Positions 9,784 through 19,320 of a stretch of DNA of 44,626 nucleotides are shown here, one piece after another. Below the pieces are notes generated by a model. The model saw nothing but the letters and a program-made list of their open reading frames with translations. It was not told the origin of the DNA and did not search any database. The DNA is from Mycobacterium sp. 1164985.4 (lineage in GTDB: Bacteria > Actinomycetota > Actinomycetes > Mycobacteriales > Mycobacteriaceae), in NCBI RefSeq assembly GCF_001668575.1, contig NZ_LZMD01000052.1, positions 1 through 44,626 on the forward strand, written 5' to 3'. Positions within the stretch are counted from its first letter, which is position 1; the number at the start of each line of letters is the position of its first letter. The position numbers and the translations under genes were made by a program.

Positions 9784-10119
9784 ATGGATTTGGTTGTCTT
9801 CCTCCCCCTGCTCATCGTGCTGGGTGCGTTCATGTTCTTCGCTTCGCGACGGCAGAAGAAGGCGATGCAGGCCACCATCGACCTGCACGACTCGCTTCAG
9901 ATCGACGACCGCGTGCACACCACGTCCGGTCTGGTCGGAACCATCAAGGGCATCACCGACGACGAGGTGGAGCTCGAGATCGCTCCGGGTGTCGTCACCA
10001 CCTGGATGAAGCTCGCGGTGCGCGACCGCATCACCGAGGACGATGAGTTCGACGATGACGAGCCCGAGTCGACCGCGGTCGAGCTCACCGAAAGCCCGAA
10101 CACCAAGACCGACGGCTGA
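9784..10119 (+). CDS. yajC: Preprotein translocase subunit YajC
   Basis: Encodes 111 residues. A single N-terminal membrane helix (residues 3-20, VVFLPLLIVLGAFMFFA) is followed by the basic SRRQKKAMQ. The small beta domain has the family pattern L-IDDRVHTTSGLVGTIKGI, then VELEIAPGVVTTWMKLAVRDRI, and the tail is acidic. YajC associates with SecDF in the membrane and supports SecYEG-dependent export. It is followed after 84 bases by secD and secF, the usual order. The ribosome binding site is weak (GAAAGA). Confidence 0.95.
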   Translation: MDLVVFLPLLIVLGAFMFFASRRQKKAMQATIDLHDSLQIDDRVHTTSGLVGTIKGITDDEVELEIAPGVVTTWMKLAVRDRITEDDEFDDDEPESTAVELTESPNTKTDG

Positions 10120-10203
10120 GTCCGCGGGCGGAAATCACAGCTCGAGCCCGTAGTCTTTGCGGTGCTGTGCTGACGGACCGATCTCGAGGAGACCTGACAA
10201 AAC

Positions 10204-11991
10204 GTGGCATCGTCTTCGACGCCGGTGCACCCTGCCCGCTACCTGTCTCTGTTCCTGGCGTTGCTCGTCGGCGCCTACTGCCTGGTCTTCCTGACCGGAG
10301 ACAAGAAGGCCGAGCCCAAGCTCGGCATTGACCTGCAGGGCGGAACCCGCGTCACCCTGACCGCACGCACGCCCGACGGCTCGCCGCCCACCCGCGACGC
10401 GCTGAACCAGGCGCAGCAGATCATCAACGACCGGGTCAACGGCCTCGGCGTGTCCGGTTCCGAGGTGATCATCGACGGCAACAACCTCGTGATCACGGTG
10501 CCGGGCAGCGAGAGCAGCGAGGCCCGCAACCTGGGCCAGACCGCGCGGCTGTACATCCGTCCCGTCGTGCACGTGATGCCCGCCGAGATGCCCGGTGACA
10601 CGGAGGGTCCGCCGGACGCGCCGCCGGGCGGTCCGGTCCCCGGAATGCCGGGGATGCCGGGGATGCCGGGTGCGCCGGGCGCCGAACCGCCGGCCGGTCA
10701 GCAGCCGCCCGGCGGTGATCAGCCGCCTGCGCAGCCCGCGCCGCCGGGCGCCCCGCAGCCGCGCCCGTATCCGCAGGAGCCGCCGGCACAGCCGGCCCCG
10801 CCGCCACCTCCGCCACCGTCGCCGGCGCCGGGGGGCCCCGCGCCGTCGCCGACGCAGACCAAGCCGCCCTCACCCGAGGATGTTCCGCTGGCGCAGCGCA
10901 TCGCCGACGAGAAGCAGTTGCGTCAGAGCACGGATCAACAGATCCAGATCCTCGCCCTGCAGTTCCAGGCCACGCGCTGCAACGAGGACGACGTCCTGGC
11001 AGGCAATGACGACCCGAACCTTCCGCTGATCACCTGCGGTCGGGACGGCAACGTGTATCTGCTGGACAAGTCGATCATCAACGGTGAGCAGATCCAGGAC
11101 GCCACCTCGGGGCTCGACCAGCAGCGCGGCGAGTACGTCGTCAACCTCCAGTTCAAGGGGGAGGGCGCCAAGACCTGGGCGGACTTCACGGCCGCCAACG
11201 TCGGGACACAGACCGCGTTCGTACTCGACTCGAAAGTGATGAGCGCACCGGAGATTCGGGAGGCGATCCCCGGCGGACGTACCCAGATCAGCGGCCAGTT
11301 CACCCAGCAGACGGCCCGCGAACTGGCCAACGTGCTCAAGTACGGTTCGCTGCCGCTGTCCTTCGAGTCGTCGGAGGCCGAAACCGTCTCCGCCACACTG
11401 GGTCTGTCGTCGCTGCGGGCGGGCTTGATCGCCGGTGCGGTCGGGCTGGCGCTGGTGTTGCTCTACTCGTTGCTCTACTACCGGATGTTGGGTGTGTTGA
11501 CCGCCCTGTCGCTGGTCGCGTCCGGTGCCATGGTCTACGCGATCCTCGTGCTACTCGGCAGATGGATCGGCTACACGCTCGACCTGGCCGGCATCGCCGG
11601 TCTGATCATCGGTATCGGTATGACAGCCGACTCGTTCGTGGTGTTCTTCGAACGCATCAAAGACGAGATCCGAGAAGGGCGTTCGTTCCGCTCGGCGGTG
11701 CCGCGGGGCTGGGCGAGGGCCCGCAAGACGATCGTGTCCGGTAACGCGGTGACGCTGCTGGCCGCGGCGGTGCTTTACGTCCTCGCGGTCGGACAGGTCA
11801 AGGGCTTCGCGTTCACCCTCGGGTTGACCACGATTCTCGACGTTGTCGTCGTCTTCCTCGTGACGTGGCCGCTGGTGTACCTGGCGTCGAAGTCGCCGAC
11901 ACTGGCCAAGCCTTCGCTGAACGGACTCGGTGCGGTGCAACAGATCGCCAGGGAGCGACGAGCGGCCGCGCACGCGACGGGACGGGACTAA
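10204..11991 (+). CDS. secD: Protein translocase subunit SecD with proline-rich insertion
   Basis: Encodes 595 residues from a GTG at 10204 with an upstream GAGGAG. One N-terminal membrane helix (about residues 13-31) precedes the first conserved motif [15 protein letters not shown]. The periplasmic P1 domain is interrupted by a disordered Pro/Gly/Ala-rich stretch at about residues 126-225. It resumes with [20 protein letters not shown] and [18 protein letters not shown]. The C-terminal transporter part (about 400-575) has five helices with [27 protein letters not shown]. SecD and SecF form an RND-like, proton-driven complex that helps pull exported proteins across. Mycobacterial SecD is known to carry extra proline-rich sequence in this area; the repeat here is annotated separately. 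Confidence 0.97.
   Translation: MASSSTPVHPARYLSLFLALLVGAYCLVFLTGDKKAEPKLGIDLQGGTRVTLTARTPDGSPPTRDALNQAQQIINDRVNGLGVSGSEVIIDGNNLVITVPGSESSEARNLGQTARLYIRPVVHVMPAEMPGDTEGPPDAPPGGPVPGMPGMPGMPGAPGAEPPAGQQPPGGDQPPAQPAPPGAPQPRPYPQEPPAQPAPPPPPPPSPAPGGPAPSPTQTKPPSPEDVPLAQRIADEKQLRQSTDQQIQILALQFQATRCNEDDVLAGNDDPNLPLITCGRDGNVYLLDKSIINGEQIQDATSGLDQQRGEYVVNLQFKGEGAKTWADFTAANVGTQTAFVLDSKVMSAPEIREAIPGGRTQISGQFTQQTARELANVLKYGSLPLSFESSEAETVSATLGLSSLRAGLIAGAVGLALVLLYSLLYYRMLGVLTALSLVASGAMVYAILVLLGRWIGYTLDLAGIAGLIIGIGMTADSFVVFFERIKDEIREGRSFRSAVPRGWARARKTIVSGNAVTLLAAAVLYVLAVGQVKGFAFTLGLTTILDVVVVFLVTWPLVYLASKSPTLAKPSLNGLGAVQQIARERRAAAHATGRD
10642..10680 (+). repeat. Nine-base tandem repeat encoding GMP triplets within SecD
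   Basis: Three consecutive Gly-Met-Pro codon triplets are followed by Gly-Ala-Pro-Gly (residues 147-159), giving a collagen-like pattern in the disordered insertion. The nearly identical nine-base units would be prone to slippage, so copy number may vary between strains. Confidence 0.85.
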
Positions 11992-11994
11992 CTC

Positions 11995-13263
11995 ATGGCG
12001 GCCAAGCAGTCATCGGAACAGCAGCAGACCGGCGCCGTGGAGGCGCCCGACATTGAATCGGCGGCGCCGCATCATGGCTTCTTCGTCCGCCTCTACACCG
12101 GCACCGGTGCCTTCGAGGTCATCGGCAAGCGCAAGCTCTGGTACGTCGTCAGCGGTGTGATCGTCGCTGTGTGCGTAGCGAGCATGCTCTTGCGCGGCTT
12201 CACCTTCGGCATTGACTTCGAGGGCGGCACCAAGGTGTCGATGCCGAGCGTGACCGAGTCGGGCACCGTGACCACCCAGCAGGTCGAAGACGTGTTCAGC
12301 AAGACGCTGGGTAGGAGCCCGGAGGCGGTGGTGCTCGTCGGCAGCGGCGGATCGGCCACCGTGCAGATCCGCTCCGAGACGCTGACCAACGAAGAGACCG
12401 AAGAGCTGCGCACCGCGCTGTTCGACGCCTTCAAGCCGAGGGGATCGGACGGGCAGCCGAGCAAGCTGGCCATCAGCGATTCGGCGGTATCGGAGACGTG
12501 GGGCGGCCAGATCACGCAGAAGGCGTTGATCGCGCTGGTGGTGTTCCTGGTCCTCGCGACGCTCTACATCATGGTGCGCTACGAGCGCTACATGTCGATC
12601 GCGGCGATGGCGACGCTGGTCTTCGACCTCGTCGTCACTGCCGGCGTGTACTCGCTCGTCGGCTTCGAGGTCACCCCGGCGACGGTCATCGGGCTGCTGA
12701 CCATCCTCGGCTTCTCGCTGTACGACACCGTCATCGTGTTCGACAAGGTCGAGGAGAACACCCACGGCTTCGAGCACACCACCAGGCGAACCTTCGCCGA
12801 ACAGGCCAACCTCGCGGTCAACCAGACCTTCATGCGCTCGATCAACACCAGCCTCATCTCCGTGCTGCCGATCATCGCGCTGATGGTGGTGGCGGTGTGG
12901 CTGCTCGGCGTGGGCACGCTGATGGACCTGGCGCTGGTGCAGTTGGTCGGCGTCGTCGTCGGCACCTACTCGTCGATCTTCTTCGCGACGCCTCTGCTGG
13001 TGACGTTGCGCGAGCGCACCGACCTGGTGCGCAACCACACCCGCCGGGTGATGAACCGCCGCAAGAACGCGACGGCCCGGGCCGCCGAGGCCGAGGAACT
13101 CGACGAGCCGGAGACCGTCGGGGCCGCCGCGCACGCCGAGTCCACCGCACGCGCGGATACGGCGCCACCGCCGGACAAACCCGCGCCGGGTGCGCGGCCG
13201 GTGCGGCCGACCAGCAGCCGGACCGGACGTCCATCGGGCAAACGCAACACCCGGCGGCGGTAG
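11995..13263 (+). CDS. secF: Protein translocase subunit SecF
   Basis: Encodes 422 residues, starting three bases after the secD stop. A cytoplasmic N-terminal extension precedes the first helix (about 45-65). The motif FGIDFEGGTKVSMPSV marks the start of the periplasmic domain. Five C-terminal helices include the conserved GLLTILGFSLYDTVIVFDKVEEN and NQTFMRSINTSLISVLP segments. The last 80 residues are a charged, Pro/Ala/Arg-rich cytoplasmic tail rich in RxR, typical of actinobacterial SecF. It partners with SecD in post-translocational protein export. Spacing implies co-translation with secD and the lipoprotein that follows. Confidence 0.97.
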   Translation: MAAKQSSEQQQTGAVEAPDIESAAPHHGFFVRLYTGTGAFEVIGKRKLWYVVSGVIVAVCVASMLLRGFTFGIDFEGGTKVSMPSVTESGTVTTQQVEDVFSKTLGRSPEAVVLVGSGGSATVQIRSETLTNEETEELRTALFDAFKPRGSDGQPSKLAISDSAVSETWGGQITQKALIALVVFLVLATLYIMVRYERYMSIAAMATLVFDLVVTAGVYSLVGFEVTPATVIGLLTILGFSLYDTVIVFDKVEENTHGFEHTTRRTFAEQANLAVNQTFMRSINTSLISVLPIIALMVVAVWLLGVGTLMDLALVQLVGVVVGTYSSIFFATPLLVTLRERTDLVRNHTRRVMNRRKNATARAAEAEELDEPETVGAAAHAESTARADTAPPPDKPAPGARPVRPTSSRTGRPSGKRNTRRR

Positions 13264-13266
13264 GGC

Positions 13267-14958
13267 ATGAGCGCCGGCATTCGGGCGGGCACCCGGCCCG
13301 CGAGGGAAGTGAGTCCGATCCGGCGTTGCGCCGTACTGGCGGCCGTCCTGGTGCTCGCCGCGGCGTTGGCGTCGGCCTGCAGCCGCAGCCCCGCCGACAG
13401 CATCGACTACGCCGTCGACGGCACGCTGATCACTTACAACACCAACACCGTCGCCGGTGCCGCGTCGGGCGGCCCGCAGGCGTTCGCGCGGGTGCTCACG
13501 GGCTTCAACTATCACGGGCCCGACGGCCAGATCGTCGGCGATCACGACTTCGGAACCATCTCCGTCGTCGGCAGGCAACCGCTGGTGCTCGACTATGAGA
13601 TCAACGCCGCCGCCGCATATTCCGACGGCAAGCCGATCACCTGCGACGATCTCGTGCTGGCCTGGGCATCGCAGTCCGGCCGGTTCCCGACCTTCGACGC
13701 CGCCAACCGCGCCGGTTACGGCGATATCGCCTCGGTGGACTGCGCGCCGGGGCAGAAGAAGGCGCGGGTGTCGTTCGCCCCCGAGCGTGGGTTCGTCGAC
13801 TTCGGCCAGTTGTTCTCGGCGACGTCGATCATGCCGTCGCACGTCATCGCCGACCAGCTGGGTCTCGGCGATGACGGCGTCACCCGGGCGATCCTGGAGA
13901 ACGACGCTCCCGTCGTGGAGCGCATCGCCCAAGTCTGGAACACGGGCTGGAACCTCAAACCCGACGTCGACCTGAAGAAGTTCCCCTCGTCGGGGCCGTA
14001 CAAGCTGGACAAGGTGACCGAGGACGGGGCGGTCGTTCTGGTCGCCAACGACAAATGGTGGGGCGCGAAGCCCGTCACCGACAAGGTGACCGTGTGGCCG
14101 CGCGGCGCCGACATCCAGGAGCGCGTCAACCAGGGCTCCTACGACGTCGTCGACATCGCCACTGGATCGTCGGGGACGCTGAACATGCCCGACGACTACG
14201 TGCGCACCGAAGCCCCGTCGGCCGGAATCGAACAGCTCATCTTCGCGCCGCAGGGCCCGCTGGCCGCGACGCCGGCCCGTCGTGCCCTGGCGCTGTGTAC
14301 ACCGCGCGACGTGATCGCCCGCAACGCCGAGCAGCCGATCGCCAACTCACGGCTCAACCCGGCGACCGAGGACGCGTACAGCGCCGCCGAGGGAGGGCCC
14401 GAGCCCGGGCAGTTCGTCGCCGCCAACCCCGATGCCGCGCGGGCCGCGCTCAACGCGCGTCCGTTGACCGTGCGCATCGGCTACCAGAGCCCGAATGCGC
14501 GGCTGGCGGCGACCGTGGGCACCATTGCCAAGGCGTGTGCGCCGGCCGGTATCACCGTCGAGGACGCAGCGAGCGACACCGTGGGCCCACTGTCGTTGCG
14601 TAACAACGAGATCGATGTGCTGCTGGCCAGCACAGGCGGTGCCGCGGGCAGCGGATCGACCGGATCGTCGGCGATGGACGCCTACCAGTTCCACACCGGA
14701 AACGGCAACAACCTGCCGCGCTACTCCAACCCGCAGGTCGACCGGGTCATCTCGGCCATCGCCATCACCAACGACCCGAAGGAACTGGCGCGGCTCCTCG
14801 GCGAGGGCGGGCCGGTGTTGTGGGGCGACATGCCGACGCTGCCGTTGTACCGGCAGCAGCGCACCGTGCTGACATCGAAGAAGATGTTCGCTGTGAGCAG
14901 TAATCCGACCCGGTGGGGCGCGGGGTGGAACATGGACCGTTGGGTGCTCGACCGGTGA
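13267..14958 (+). CDS. ABC-type peptide/solute-binding lipoprotein (SBP family 5)
   Basis: Encodes 563 residues. The signal peptide has basic residues then a hydrophobic core ending in the lipobox LASAC, so Cys38 or thereabouts would be lipidated and the protein anchored outside the membrane. The mature part follows the family 5 extracellular solute-binding layout (oligopeptide-type): [43 protein letters not shown], and a C-terminal [17 protein letters not shown] region. It matches the position and type of M. tuberculosis Rv2585c. No permease or ATPase is adjacent; it sits four bases after secF and overlaps apt by four bases. It could serve a transporter encoded elsewhere or have an envelope role; the ligand is unknown. 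Confidence 0.88.
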   Translation: MSAGIRAGTRPAREVSPIRRCAVLAAVLVLAAALASACSRSPADSIDYAVDGTLITYNTNTVAGAASGGPQAFARVLTGFNYHGPDGQIVGDHDFGTISVVGRQPLVLDYEINAAAAYSDGKPITCDDLVLAWASQSGRFPTFDAANRAGYGDIASVDCAPGQKKARVSFAPERGFVDFGQLFSATSIMPSHVIADQLGLGDDGVTRAILENDAPVVERIAQVWNTGWNLKPDVDLKKFPSSGPYKLDKVTEDGAVVLVANDKWWGAKPVTDKVTVWPRGADIQERVNQGSYDVVDIATGSSGTLNMPDDYVRTEAPSAGIEQLIFAPQGPLAATPARRALALCTPRDVIARNAEQPIANSRLNPATEDAYSAAEGGPEPGQFVAANPDAARAALNARPLTVRIGYQSPNARLAATVGTIAKACAPAGITVEDAASDTVGPLSLRNNEIDVLLASTGGAAGSGSTGSSAMDAYQFHTGNGNNLPRYSNPQVDRVISAIAITNDPKELARLLGEGGPVLWGDMPTLPLYRQQRTVLTSKKMFAVSSNPTRWGAGWNMDRWVLDR

Positions 14959-15491
14959 GCGACGGTGGCGAAGAGATCTCGGCGCTGATCGCGCGGATGA
15001 TGCGCCAGGTGCCCGATTTTCCGGAACCCGGTATCGCCTTCAAGGACCTCACCCCCTTGCTGGCCGACGCGCATGCGCTGGCCGCCGTCACCGATGCCCT
15101 CGCCGAATCCGCCCGTGGCGCCGACCTGGTGGCCGGGATCGACGCGCGCGGCTTCCTACTCGGCGCAGCGGTCGCACTGCGCCTGGGGACAGGCGTATTG
15201 GCGATCCGCAAGGGCGGCAAGCTCCCGCCGCCGGTGCTCAGCGAGACCTACGCGCTGGAATACGGCACCGCGACGCTGGAGATCCCGGCCGACGGCATCG
15301 ACCTCGGCGGCCACGACATCCTGATCATCGACGATGTGCTGGCCACCGGCGGCACCGCGGCCGCCGCCGTGAAACTGCTGCAGCACGCGGGTGCGACCGT
15401 GACGGGTGCCGCGGTCCTGCTCGAGTTGACTGCGCTGCGCGGCCGTGAGGCGCTGGAACCGCTGCCGGTCACGTCGCTGCACCGGGTCTGA
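14955..15491 (+). CDS. apt: Adenine phosphoribosyltransferase
   Basis: Encodes 178 residues from a GTG at 14955 that overlaps the stop of the lipoprotein gene (GTGA); this length fits Apt. Visible motifs are the N-terminal [47 protein letters not shown] with the flexible loop after it, and the PRPP-binding [17 protein letters not shown] near residue 120. The enzyme converts adenine and PRPP to AMP in the cytosol. It lies directly upstream of rel, so purine salvage and (p)ppGpp metabolism are genetically linked, as in other actinobacteria. Confidence 0.95.
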   Translation: MSDGGEEISALIARMMRQVPDFPEPGIAFKDLTPLLADAHALAAVTDALAESARGADLVAGIDARGFLLGAAVALRLGTGVLAIRKGGKLPPPVLSETYALEYGTATLEIPADGIDLGGHDILIIDDVLATGGTAAAAVKLLQHAGATVTGAAVLLELTALRGREALEPLPVTSLHRV

Positions 15492-15562
15492 GGGATATCC
15501 TCGAAGGCGCGTACTGCGACGGCGCATCGTGCGCTCGCAAAAACCGGACCGGGGAGGTGACC

Positions 15563-17914
15563 ATGGCCGAGGAACCCCGCACGGGCCAGGCCGTGCAGTC
15601 GCCGCCGGCGGGCGCGCAGATCCCCGAAACACAGCCGCTGGAAATGCCGAAGGCCTCGGCGAGCGCGTCGCGCCGGGTGCGGGCCCGGTTGGCCCGCCGG
15701 ATGACATCGCAGCGCAGCGCGATCAACCCGGTGCTCGAGCCGCTGGTGGCGGTCCACAAGGAGATTTACCCGAAGGCCAATCTGCAGCTGTTGCAGCGCG
15801 CTTACGAGGTGGCCGAGCAGCGGCACGCCGATCAGCTGCGCCGCTCGGGTGACCCCTACATCACACATCCGTTGGCGGTGGCCAACATCCTGGCCGAGCT
15901 CGGCATGGACACCACCACGCTGATTGCGGCGCTGCTGCACGACACCGTCGAGGACACCGGGTACACGCTCGAGGCGCTGACCGAGGAGTTCGGCACGGAG
16001 GTCGGCCATCTCGTCGACGGGGTCACCAAGCTGGACAAGGTCGCGCTGGGCACCGCCGCAGAGGGCGAGACCATCCGCAAGATGATCATCGCGATGGCGC
16101 GCGACGCCCGCGTGCTGGTGATCAAGGTGGCCGACCGGCTGCACAACATGCGCACGATGCGATTCCTGCCGCCGGAGAAGCAGCAGCGCAAGGCCCGCGA
16201 GACGCTGGAAGTCATTGCCCCGCTTGCGCATCGGTTGGGCATGGCGACGGTCAAATGGGAGCTCGAGGACCTCGCGTTCGCGATCCTGCACCCCAAGAAG
16301 TACGAGGAGATCGTGCGGCTGGTCGCCGATCGCGCGCCGTCCCGCGACACCTACCTGGCCAAGGTGCGTGCCGAGATCAACTCGACGCTCACCGCGTCGA
16401 AGATCAACGCGATCGTGGAGGGCCGGCCCAAGCACTACTGGTCGATCTACCAGAAGATGATCGTCAAGGGTCGCGACTTCGACGACATCCATGACCTCGT
16501 CGGCGTGCGCATCCTGTGCGACGAAATACGGGACTGCTACGCGGCTTTGGGCGTCGTGCACTCGCTGTGGCAGCCGATGGCGGGCCGGTTCAAGGACTAC
16601 ATCGCCCAGCCGCGGTACGGCGTGTACCAGTCCCTGCACACGACGGTCGTCGGGCCGGAGGGCAAACCGCTGGAAGTGCAGATCCGCACCCACGACATGC
16701 ACAAGACCGCCGAGCTGGGGATCGCTGCGCACTGGCGCTACAAGGAGACCAAGGGCCGCAACGTCCCCAACCAGCACTCGTCGACCGAGATCGACGACAT
16801 GGCGTGGATGCGGCAGCTTCTCGACTGGCAGCGGGAGGCCGCCGACCCCGGCGAATTCCTTGAATCGCTGCGCTACGACCTTGCGGTGCAGGAGATCTTC
16901 GTGTTCACGCCCAAGGGTGACGTGATCACGCTGCCCACCGGGTCGACCCCCGTCGACTTCGCGTACGCGGTGCACACCGAGGTCGGTCACCGCTGCATCG
17001 GCGCGCGGGTGAACGGCCGCCTCGTCGCACTGGAGCGCAAGCTCGAAAACGGCGAAGTGGTCGAGGTTTTCACTTCCAAGGCGCCGAACGCAGGGCCGTC
17101 GCGCGACTGGCAGACCTTCGTGGTCTCGCCGCGCGCGAAGGCCAAGATCCGGCAGTGGTTCGCCAAGGAACGCCGCGAGGAGGCGCTCGAGGCCGGCAAG
17201 GACGCGATCGCGCGCGAGGTCCGCCGCGGCGGACTTCCGTTGCAGCGCTTGATGAATGCCGAGTCGATGGGTGCGCTGGCCCGTGAACTGCGGTACGTCG
17301 ACGTCTCGGCGCTCTACACCGCGGTGGGCGAGGGACACGTGTCGGCGCGGCATGTGGTGCAGCGGCTGGTCGCTCAGGTCGGTGGCGACGAGGAGGCTTC
17401 GGACGAACTGGCCGAGCGATCCACGCCCGCGACAATGCCGGTGCGCCAACGCACCAGCGACGACGTCGGAGTCGCCGTTCCCGGCGCTCCCGGTGTGCTG
17501 ACCAAACTCGCCAAGTGCTGCACGCCGGTGCCCGGCGACAACATCCTGGGCTTCGTCACGCGCGGTGGTGGGGTCAGCGTGCACCGCACCGACTGCACGA
17601 ACGCCTCGTCGTTGCAGCAGCAGTCGGAGCGGATCATCGACGTGAAGTGGGCGCCGTCACCATCGTCGGTGTTCCTGGTCGCCATTCAGGTCGAGGCGCT
17701 CGACCGGCACCGGTTGCTGTCGGATGTCACGCGGGTGCTGGCCGACGAGAAGGTCAACATCCTCAGCGCGTCGGTGACCACGTCGAACGACCGGGTGGCG
17801 ATCAGCCGGTTCACGTTTGAGATGGGCGACCCGAAGCATCTCGGCCACGTGCTCAACGTGGTGCGCAATGTGGAGGGTGTTTACGACGTCTACCGGGTGA
17901 CGTCCGCGGCGTGA
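15563..17914 (+). CDS. rel: Bifunctional (p)ppGpp synthetase/hydrolase Rel
   Basis: Encodes 783 residues from ATG 15563, with GGGAGG upstream; a GTG six bases earlier is possible but sits in that site. Domain order: HD hydrolase (about 60-230, with HDTVEDT near 126), synthetase (about 260-390) with [19 protein letters not shown] near 342, TGS (about 445-510, [21 protein letters not shown]), helical region, CC/zinc finger ([17 protein letters not shown] near 651) and ACT (about 700-780). The RxKD motif is the one found in bifunctional enzymes. Rel makes and degrades the stringent-response alarmone on ribosome stalling. A TATCCT box at 15496-15501 could give rel its own promoter after apt, but this is inference. 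Confidence 0.97.
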   Translation: MAEEPRTGQAVQSPPAGAQIPETQPLEMPKASASASRRVRARLARRMTSQRSAINPVLEPLVAVHKEIYPKANLQLLQRAYEVAEQRHADQLRRSGDPYITHPLAVANILAELGMDTTTLIAALLHDTVEDTGYTLEALTEEFGTEVGHLVDGVTKLDKVALGTAAEGETIRKMIIAMARDARVLVIKVADRLHNMRTMRFLPPEKQQRKARETLEVIAPLAHRLGMATVKWELEDLAFAILHPKKYEEIVRLVADRAPSRDTYLAKVRAEINSTLTASKINAIVEGRPKHYWSIYQKMIVKGRDFDDIHDLVGVRILCDEIRDCYAALGVVHSLWQPMAGRFKDYIAQPRYGVYQSLHTTVVGPEGKPLEVQIRTHDMHKTAELGIAAHWRYKETKGRNVPNQHSSTEIDDMAWMRQLLDWQREAADPGEFLESLRYDLAVQEIFVFTPKGDVITLPTGSTPVDFAYAVHTEVGHRCIGARVNGRLVALERKLENGEVVEVFTSKAPNAGPSRDWQTFVVSPRAKAKIRQWFAKERREEALEAGKDAIAREVRRGGLPLQRLMNAESMGALARELRYVDVSALYTAVGEGHVSARHVVQRLVAQVGGDEEASDELAERSTPATMPVRQRTSDDVGVAVPGAPGVLTKLAKCCTPVPGDNILGFVTRGGGVSVHRTDCTNASSLQQQSERIIDVKWAPSPSSVFLVAIQVEALDRHRLLSDVTRVLADEKVNILSASVTTSNDRVAISRFTFEMGDPKHLGHVLNVVRNVEGVYDVYRVTSAA

Positions 17915-17972
17915 GCCGCAATCGAACGGAAGCGGCGTGAGCCGCAATTGAACGGAAGCGGCGTGAGCCGCC
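17906..17972 (+). repeat. 26-base tandem repeat, three GTGA-loop hairpins at the rel 3' end
   Basis: Units at 17906-17931 and 17932-17957 differ at one position, and a third partial unit covers 17958-17972. Each contains GCGGCGTGAGCCGC, a 5-base-pair stem closed by a GUGA (GNRA) tetraloop in RNA. The rel stop codon (17912-17914) lies in the first loop. No T-run follows, so this is not a standard intrinsic terminator. Confidence 0.9.
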
Positions 17973-18025
17973 GGCAAATACCGCTGAACTGCGTCAGTTT
18001 TCGCCGGGTCTGCCATACTGCGACG

Positions 18026-18319
18026 ATGCGGGCCGCGGTACTCGTCGTTCTGGTCTCCCTCGGAGCCGTTCTGGTCGGGTGCGCGTCCACGATCAAGCCG
18101 GAAGGCGCCGCGAAATCCGTCGTCGACCTCGTCTCCGAACAGACCGGCTTCAAACCGACCGACGTGAAGTGCCCCGAGGGCGTCGAGGCCAAAGAAGGCG
18201 CGAAGTTCGAGTGCAAGTTCACTGGACCCGAAGGCGCCGAATACACCGCGAACATGCGGGTGACCAAGGTCGAGGGCGACGACGTCGAGTTCTACATCGA
18301 GACCGCGCCGACCAAATAG
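18026..18319 (+). CDS. Small DUF4333-type lipoprotein
   Basis: Encodes 97 residues from ATG 18026. A short signal peptide (MRAAVLVVLVSLGAVLVGC) ends in a lipobox with Cys19 as the predicted lipidation site. The mature domain has two cysteines in a pattern seen in DUF4333 proteins: GFKPTDVKCPEGVEAKEGAKFECKF, followed by YTANMRVTKVEGDDVEFYIE. These are secreted actinobacterial domains of unknown function. A CATACT box lies six bases before the ATG with no ribosome binding site, so a leaderless start is plausible. The gene converges on the cyclophilin genes. Confidence 0.78.
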   Translation: MRAAVLVVLVSLGAVLVGCASTIKPEGAAKSVVDLVSEQTGFKPTDVKCPEGVEAKEGAKFECKFTGPEGAEYTANMRVTKVEGDDVEFYIETAPTK

Positions 18320-18323
18320 CGGG

Positions 18324-19316
18324 TCAATCCAAGCGGATCGATTCGATCCGCACGTCGGCCGCCGGCTTCCCGTCGTCGCTGCCGTCCGCGACACCCTTGG
18401 CCGCGATCTTGTCCAGCGTGGCCAGGCCGGTCTTGTCGATGGTGCCGAACACCGTGTACGTCGGCGGTAGCTCGGAGTCCTCGTAGACGAGGAAGAACTG
18501 GCTGCCGTTGGTGCCGACGCCCGCGTTGGCCATCGCCAGCGTCCCGCGCGGATAGCGGACGGGCGAGCGCAGCGCCGGGTCGCTCAATCGGTACTGGTTG
18601 GTCGGGTATTCGTTCGGGAACTGGTACCCGGGTCCGCCGGTGCCGGTGCCGCTGGGGTCGCCGCACTGCAGGACGCCGAGGGCGTCGCCAGTGGTCAGGC
18701 GATGGCACGTGGTGCCGTCGTAGAAGCCCTGCTGGGCGAGGCTGGCGAAGTTGTTGACCGTGCAGGGGGACTTGGCGTTGTCCAGCTGCAGGCCGATGTT
18801 GCCCTGGTTGGTGGTCAGGCTGGCACTGACGCGTTCCGGATGGGTCGGCACGCGGCCGGTGCGCGGCGGCCTGGCCGGCTTGCTCGAGGGTTCAGAGGTT
18901 GGCGGGTACTGGCAATTCGAGCCGAGCGTGGTGGGCGGCGCGAACTGGGGCAGCTCGTCGGTGGGCAGGCCCGGCGTGGCGGTGACGTCGACCATGCCGT
19001 CGAGCCTCTCGAGGTCGCGGCCCACCGCCGCGAGGAAGACGACGCTGACGACGACGATGAGGACTGTCAGGACCGTCACCAGGTACCCGATGACCAGCCC
19101 TGCGATCGCGATTCCGCGGCCCTCTTCGTCGGACTTCTTGAGCTGCGACAGCGAGATGTGTCCGAACACGATGCCCAGCGGCGCGAAGACGAACGCACAC
19201 ACCAGCGCGGCGATGGCCAGCGCGTTGGTCTGCCTCGGCGGCGGATACCCGTAGGAGTACTGCGCCGGATAGCCGTAGGGCGGCTGGGGACCGCCGTACG
19301 GCGGAGGCGCGGTCAC
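18324..19316 (-). CDS. Membrane-anchored cyclophilin-type peptidyl-prolyl isomerase (paralog 1)
   Basis: Encodes 330 residues from a GTG at 19316. A Pro/Tyr/Gly-rich cytoplasmic start (PPYGGPQPPYGYPAQYSYG) is followed by a DUF4190-like pair of helices (about residues 31-55 and 68-97), a linker, and a cyclophilin domain outside the membrane (about 165-330). The domain has TTCHRLTTGDALGVLQCGD, GTLAMANAGVGTNGSQFFLVY and PPTYTVFGTI. The catalytic arginine (HR) is kept; the classical FMIQGGD is replaced by VLQCGD. It starts four bases after the neighbouring ppiB stop, without a clear ribosome binding site, so it is probably translationally coupled. Its domain is very similar to that neighbour, implying tandem duplication. 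Confidence 0.9.
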   Translation of the reverse strand: MTAPPPYGGPQPPYGYPAQYSYGYPPPRQTNALAIAALVCAFVFAPLGIVFGHISLSQLKKSDEEGRGIAIAGLVIGYLVTVLTVLIVVVSVVFLAAVGRDLERLDGMVDVTATPGLPTDELPQFAPPTTLGSNCQYPPTSEPSSKPARPPRTGRVPTHPERVSASLTTNQGNIGLQLDNAKSPCTVNNFASLAQQGFYDGTTCHRLTTGDALGVLQCGDPSGTGTGGPGYQFPNEYPTNQYRLSDPALRSPVRYPRGTLAMANAGVGTNGSQFFLVYEDSELPPTYTVFGTIDKTGLATLDKIAAKGVADGSDDGKPAADVRIESIRLD

Positions 19317-19320
19317 GACG

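Noticed and set aside
12010..13932. 640-residue minus-strand frame opposite secF
   Set aside because: Mirror of the secF codon bias; composition is His/Arg/Asp-rich without domains, and secF is certain.
15248..17584. 778-residue minus-strand frame opposite apt and rel
   Set aside because: Antisense of rel; no motifs, and rel shows all expected domains.
17906..17972. Short tandem repeats considered as a CRISPR array
   Set aside because: The 26-base units are directly adjacent with no unique spacers, and no cas genes are present.
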